64,000 nt of DNA, from assembly GCA_007449985.2 (NCBI GenBank), contig VIIQ02000689.1, forward strand, positions 340,625 through 404,624, given 5' to 3'. Positions 58,401 to 64,000 of the stretch are shown one piece after another. Under the pieces are notes generated by a model. That model did no database searches. It was not told where the DNA came from and worked only from the letters and a program-made list of their open reading frames with translations. Every line of letters begins with the position of its first letter. Position 1 is the first letter of the stretch. Position numbers and translations under genes: made by a program. The DNA comes from Desmodesmus armatus (taxonomy: Eukaryota; Chlorophyta; Chlorophyceae; Sphaeropleales; Scenedesmaceae).

Positions 58401-61400
58401 GCCGCCCGACCCCAGGAGTCAACAGCAACAGCACAAACACACACTCCATGGGGTGGCGGGTGCCGCCCGACCCCAGGAGTCAACAGCAACAGCACAAACA
58501 CACACTCCATGGGGTGGCGGGTGCCGCCCGACCCCAGGAGTCAACAGCAACAGCACAAACACACACTCCATGGGGTGGCGGGTGCCGCCCGACCCCAGGA
58601 GTCAACAGCAACAGCACAAACACACACACTCCATGGGGTGGCGGGTGCCGCCCGACCCCAGGAGTCAACAGCAACAGCACACACACACACTCCATGGGGT
58701 GGCGGGTGCCGCCCGACCCCAGGAGTCAACAGCAACAGCACAAACACACACTCCATGGGGTGGCGGGTGCCGCCCGACCCCAGGAGTCAACAGCAACAGC
58801 ACAAACACACACTCCATGGGGTGGCGGGTGCCGCCCGACCCCAGGAGTCAACAGCAACAGCACAAACACACACTCCATGGGGTGGCGGGTGCCGCCCGAC
58901 CCCAGGAGTCAACAGCAACAGCACAAACACACACTCCATGGGGTGGCGGGTGCCGCCCGACCCCAGGAGTCAACAGCAACAGCACAAACACACACTCCAT
59001 GGGGTGGCGGGTGCCGCCCGACCCCAGGAGTCAACAGCAACAGCACAAACACACACTCCATGGGGTGGCGGGTGCCGCCCGACCCCAGGAGTCAACAGCA
59101 ACAGCACAAACACACACTCCATGGGGTGGCGGGTGCCGCCCGACCCCAGGAGTCAACAGCAACAGCACATCCACACACTCCATGGGGTGGCGGGTGCCGC
59201 CCGACCCCAGGAGTCAACAGCAACAGCACAAAAACACACTCCATGGGGTGGCGGGTGCCGCCCGACCCCAGGAGTCAACAGCAACAGCACAAACACACAC
59301 TCCATGGGGTGGCGGGTGCCGCCCGACCCCAGGAGTCAACAGCAACAGCACAAACACACACTCCATGGGGTGGCGGATGCCGCCCGACCCCAGGAGTCAA
59401 CAGCAACAGCACAAACACACACTCCATGGGGTGGCGGGTGCCGCCCGACCCCAGGAGTCAACAGCAACAGCACAAACACACACTCCATGGGGTGGCGGGT
59501 GCCGCCCGACCCCAGGAGTCAACAGCAACAGCACAAACACACACTCCATGGGGTGGCGGGTGCCGCCCGACCCCAGGAGTCAACAGCAACAGCACAAACA
59601 CACACTCCATGGGGTGGCGGGTGCCGCCCGACCCCAGGAGTCAACAGCAACAGCACAAACACACACACTCCATGGGGTGGCGGGTGCCGCCCGACCCCAG
59701 GAGTCAACAGCAACAGCACATCCACACACTCCATGGGGTGGCGGGTGCCGCCCGACCCCAGGAGTCAACAGCAACAGCACATCCACACACTCCATGGGGT
59801 GGCGGGTGCCGCCCGACCCCAGGAGTCAACAGCAACAGCACACACACACACACTCCATGGGGTGGCGGATGCCGCCCGACCCCAGGAGTCAACAGCAACA
59901 GCACAAACACACACTCCATGGGGTGGCGGGTGCCGCCCGACCCCAGGAGTCAACAGCAACAGCACAAACACACACTCCATGGGGTGGCGGGTGCCGCCCG
60001 ACCCCAGGAGTCAACAGCAACAGCACAAACACACACTCCATGGGGTGGCGGGTGCCGCCCGACCCCAGGAGTCAACAGCAACAGCACAAACACACACTCC
60101 ATGGGGTGGCGGGTGCCGCCCGACCCCAGGAGTCAACAGCAACAGCACAAACACACACTCCATGGGGTGGCGGGTGCCGCCCGACCCCAGGAGTCAACAG
60201 CAACAGCACAAACACACACTCCATGGGGTGGCGGGTGCCGCCCGACCCCAGGAGTCAACAGCAACAGCACAAACACACACACTCCATGGGGTGGCGGGTG
60301 CCGCCCGACCCCAGGAGTCAACAGCAACAGCACATCCACACACTCCATGGGGTGGCGGGTGCCGCCCGACCCCAGGAGTCAACAGCAACAGCACAAACAC
60401 ACACTCCATGGGGTGGCGGGTGCCGCCCGACCCAAGAGTCAACAGCAACAGCACACACACACACACTCCATGGGGTGGCGGATGCCGCCCGACCCCAGGA
60501 GTCAACAGCAACAGCACATCCACACACTCCATGGGGTGGCGGATGCCGCCCGACCCCAGGAGTCAACAGCAACAGCACAAACACACACTCCATGGGGTGG
60601 CGGGTGCCGCCCGACCCCAGGAGTCAACAGCAACAGCACAAAAACACACTCCATGGGGTGGCGGGTGCCGCCCGACCCCAGGAGTCAACAGCAACAGCAC
60701 ACACACACACACTCCATGGGGTGGCGGGTGCCGCCCGACCCCAGAAGTCAACAGCAACAGCACAAAACACACTCCATGGGGTGGCGGGTGCCGCCCGACC
60801 CCAGGAGTCAACAGCAACAGCACAAACACACACTCCATGGGGTGGCGGGTGCCGCCCGACCCCAGGAGTCAACAGCAACAGCACACACACACACTCCATG
60901 GGGTGGCGGGTGCCGCCCGACCCCAGGAGTCAACAGCAACAGCACAAACACACACTCCATGGGGTGGCGGGTGCCGCCCGACCCCAGGAGTCAACAGCAA
61001 CAGCACAAACACACACTCCATGGGGTGGCGGGTGCCGCCCGACCCCAGGAGTCAACAGCAACAGCACAAACACACACTCCATGGGGTGGCGGGTGCCGCC
61101 CGACCCCAGGAGTCAACAGCAACAGCACAAACACACACTCCATGGGGTGGCGGGTGCCGCCCGACCCCAGGAGTCAACAGCAACAGCACAAACACACACT
61201 CCATGGGGTGGCGGGTGCCGCCCGACCCCAGGAGTCAACAGCAACAGCACATCCACACACTCCATGGGGTGGCGGGTGCCGCCCGACCCCAGGAGTCAAC
61301 AGCAACAGCACAAACACACACTCCATGGGGTGGCGGGTGCCGCCCGACCCCAGGAGTCAACAGCAACAGCACAAAAACACACTCCATGGGGTGGCGGGTG

Positions 61401-64000
61401 CCGCCCGACCCCAGGAGTCAACAGCAACAGCACAAACACACACTCCATGGGGTGGCGGGTGCCGCCCGACCCCAGGAGTCAACAGCAACAGCACAAACAC
61501 ACACTCCATGGGGTGGCGGATGCCGCCCGACCCCAGGAGTCAACAGCAACAGCACAAACACACACTCCATGGGGTGGCGGGTGCCGCCCGACCCCAGGAG
61601 TCAACAGCAACAGCACAAACACACACTCCATGGGTGGCGGGTGCCGCCCGACCCCAGGAGTCAACAGCAACAGCACATCCACACACTCCATGGGGTGGCG
61701 GGTGCCGCCAGACCCCAGGAGTCAACAGCAACAGCACATCCACACACTCCATGGGGTGGCGGGTGCCGCCCGACCCCAGGAGTCAACAGCAACAGCACAT
61801 CCACACACTCCATGGGGTGGCGGGTGCCGCCCGACCCCAGGAGTCAACAGCAACAGCACAAAACACACTCCATGGGGTGGCGGATGCCGCCCGACCCCAG
61901 GAGTCAACAGCAACAGCACAAACACACACTCCATGGGGTGGCGGGTGCCGCCCGACCCCAGGAGTCAACAGCAACAGCACAACACACACTCCATGGGGTG
62001 GCGGGTGCCGCCCGACCCCAGGAGTCAACAGCAACAGCACAAACACACACTCCATGGGGTGGCGGGTGCCGCCCGACCCCAGGAGTCAACAGCAACAGCA
62101 CAAACACACACTCCATGGGGTGGCGGGTGCCGCCCGACCCCAGGAGTCAACAGCAACAGCACAAACACACACTCCATGGGGTGGCGGGTGCCGCCCGACC
62201 CCAGGAGTCAACAGCAACAGCACAAACACACACTCCATGGGGTGGCGGGTGCCGCCCGACCCCAGGAGTCAACAGCAACAGCACATCCACACACTCCATG
62301 GGGTGGCGGGTGCCGCCCGACCCCAGGAGTCAACAGCAACAGCACAAACACACACTCCATGGGGTGGCGGGTGCCGCCCGACCCCAGAGTCAACAGCAAC
62401 AGCACAAACACACACTCCATGGGGTGGCGGATGCCGCCCGACCCCAGGAGTCAACAGCAACAGCACATCCACACACTCCATGGGGTGGCGGATGCCGCCC
62501 GACCCCAGGAGTCAACAGCAACAGCACAAACACACACTCCATGGGGTGGCGGGTGCCGCCCGACCCCAGGAGTCAACAGCAACAGCACAAAAACACACTC
62601 CATGGGTGGCGGGTGCCGCCCGACCCCAGAGTCAACAGCAACAGCACACAACACACACACTCCATGGGGTGGCGGTGCCGCCCGACCCCAGAAGTCAACA
62701 GCAACAGCATAAATACACTCCATGGGGTGGCGGATGCCGCCCGACCCAGGAGTCAACAGCAACAGCACAAACACACACTCCATGGGGTGGCGGGTGCCGC
62801 CCGACCCCAGGAGTCAACAGCAACAGCACAAACACACACTCCATGGGTGGCGGGTGCCGCCCGACCCCAGGAGTCAACAGCAACAGCACAAACACACACT
62901 CCATGGGGTGGCGGGTGCCGCCCGACCCAGGAGTCAACAGCAACAGCACAAACACACACTCCATGGGGTGGCGGATGCCGCCCGACCCAGGAGTCAACAG
63001 CAACAGCACAAACACACATTCCATGGGGTGGCGGGTGCCGCCCGACCCCAGGAGTCAACAGCAACAGCACAAACACACACTCCATGGGGTGGCGGGTGCC
63101 GCCCGACCCCAGGAGTCAACAGCAACAGCACAAAAACACACTCCATGGTGTGGCGGATGCCGCCCGACCCCAGGAGTCAACAGCAACAGCACAAACACAC
63201 ACTCCATGGGGTGGCGGGTGCCGCCCGACTCCAGGAGTCAACAGCAACAGCACAAACACACACTCCATGGGGTGGCGGGTGCCGCCCGACCCCAGGAGTC
63301 AACAGCAACAGCACACACACACACTCCATGGGGTGGCGGGTGCCGCCCGACCCCACGAGTCAACAGCAACAGCACATCCACACACTCCATGGGGTGGCGG
63401 GTGCCGCCCGACCCCAGGAGTCAACAGCAACAGCACAAACACACACTCCATGGGGTGGCGGGTGCCGCCCGACCCCAGAGTCAACAGCAACAGCACACAC
63501 ACACACTCCATGGGGTGGCGGATGCCGCCCGACCCCAGGAGTCAACAGCAACAGCACATCCACACACTCCATGGGTGGCGGGCCGCCCGACCCCAGGAGT
63601 CAACAGCAACAGCACAAACACACACTCCATGGGGTGGCGGGTGCCGCCCGACCCAGGAGTCAACAGCAACAGCACAAACACACACTCCATGGGGTGGCGG
63701 GTGCCGCCAGACCCCAGGAGTCAACCGCAACAGCACATCCACACACTCCATGGGGTGGCGGGTGCCGCCAGACCCCAGGAGTCAACAGCAACAGCACATC
63801 CACACACTCCATGGGGTGGGGGTGCCGCCAGACCCCAGGAGTCAACAGCAACAGCACATCCACACACTCCATGGGGGTGGCGGGTGCCGCCCGACCCCAG
63901 GAGTCAACAGCAACAGCACAAACCACACACTCCATGGGGTGGCGGGTGCCGCCCGACCCCAAGAGTCAACAGCAACAGCACACACACACACTCCATGGGG
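52491..64000 (+). repeat. 61-bp minisatellite array, about 188 units, continuing past the window
   Basis: The dominant unit is GGGGTGGCGGGTGCCGCCCG, then ACCCCAGGAGTCAACAGCAA, then CAGCACAAACACACACTCCA and a final T: 61 bp. Lengths of 59-65 bp come from changes in the CA tail and from single-base losses in G4 or C4 runs. Common variants: GGATGCC for GGGTGCC, CCAGACC for CCCGACC, AAGAGTC or CGAGTC for GGAGTC, and tails ATCCACACAC, AAAAACACAC or long CA. Each unit has a GGCGG-GTG-CCGCC hairpin and a CCATGG palindrome at the unit junction. No unit variant has a stop codon in any plus-strand frame, so enormous open frames arise that are not evidence of a gene. No other sequence interrupts 11.5 kb. 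A subtelomeric or pericentromeric satellite, or a hypervariable VNTR, is likely. Confidence 0.97.

Noticed and set aside
52495..62712. 3,405-codon open frame through the satellite, with further plus-strand frames of 1,958 and 1,468 codons
   Set aside because: The 61-bp unit has no stop in any forward frame, so long frames follow automatically in all three. No start context, splice signal or protein family supports translation.
52654..63962. Dozens of minus-strand frames of 69-119 codons beginning MECVFVLLLLTPGVG
   Set aside because: They are the same repeat read backwards and recur at unit multiples; their hydrophobic look comes from the CA/TG tail.
52491..64000. CRISPR array
   Set aside because: Repeats are contiguous with no unique spacers, and the genome is eukaryotic.

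Overview
The window is nuclear DNA from a green alga, most likely a chlorophycean of the Chlamydomonas/Haematococcus type. The evidence is dense GT-AG spliced genes with short exons, Ala/Gln/Gly/Ser-rich proteins encoded by CAG/CTG-rich GC-biased codons, a plant-style eIF2B delta N-terminus, the plant/algal two-domain cyclopropane synthase, and plant-type (CCCTAAA) telomere-like motifs inside the sequence. The species itself is inference. No bacterial operons, ribosome binding sites or CRISPR arrays are present. Most long open frames are antisense shadows, so gene models were built by chaining exons through splice sites and checking reading phase.

Layout. 1-4268 (-): eIF2B delta, 3' part cut by the window edge. 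5670-7406 (-): a LAP1/torsin-cofactor-like membrane protein, sharing a 114-bp divergent promoter with an unidentified gene at 7521-8715 (+). 9144-10648 (+): cornichon cargo receptor. 11162-14351 (-): classical short-chain dehydrogenase/reductase in eight exons. 14705-15583 (+): small Cys-containing protein. 15584-20304: gene-poor. 20305-22800 (+): Ser/Thr kinase with a degenerate HRD motif. 22801-26459: gene-poor. 26460-30824 (-): 1,340-residue Gln/Ala-rich protein with a WD-like C-terminus. 31888-41679 (+): 25-exon fusion of flavin amine oxidase, cyclopropane-fatty-acid synthase and a polytopic membrane tail. 43597-44418 (-): secreted protein. 45956-49997 (-): MYND zinc-finger protein. 50178-51236 (-): decayed non-LTR reverse transcriptase. 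51471-51558 (-): tRNA-like element. 52023-64000: a huge minisatellite, first seven 67-bp units and then about 188 units of 61 bp, running off the right edge.

The genes are individually regulated housekeeping functions: translation initiation, ER export, lipid modification, nuclear envelope, signalling. They do not form a pathway cluster. Recurrent themes are local tandem duplications that copy splice junctions (eIF2B delta, SDR, MYND gene), tandem repeats inside introns, single-base homopolymer discrepancies that break otherwise good exons, and the satellite block that takes up the last 18% of the window.
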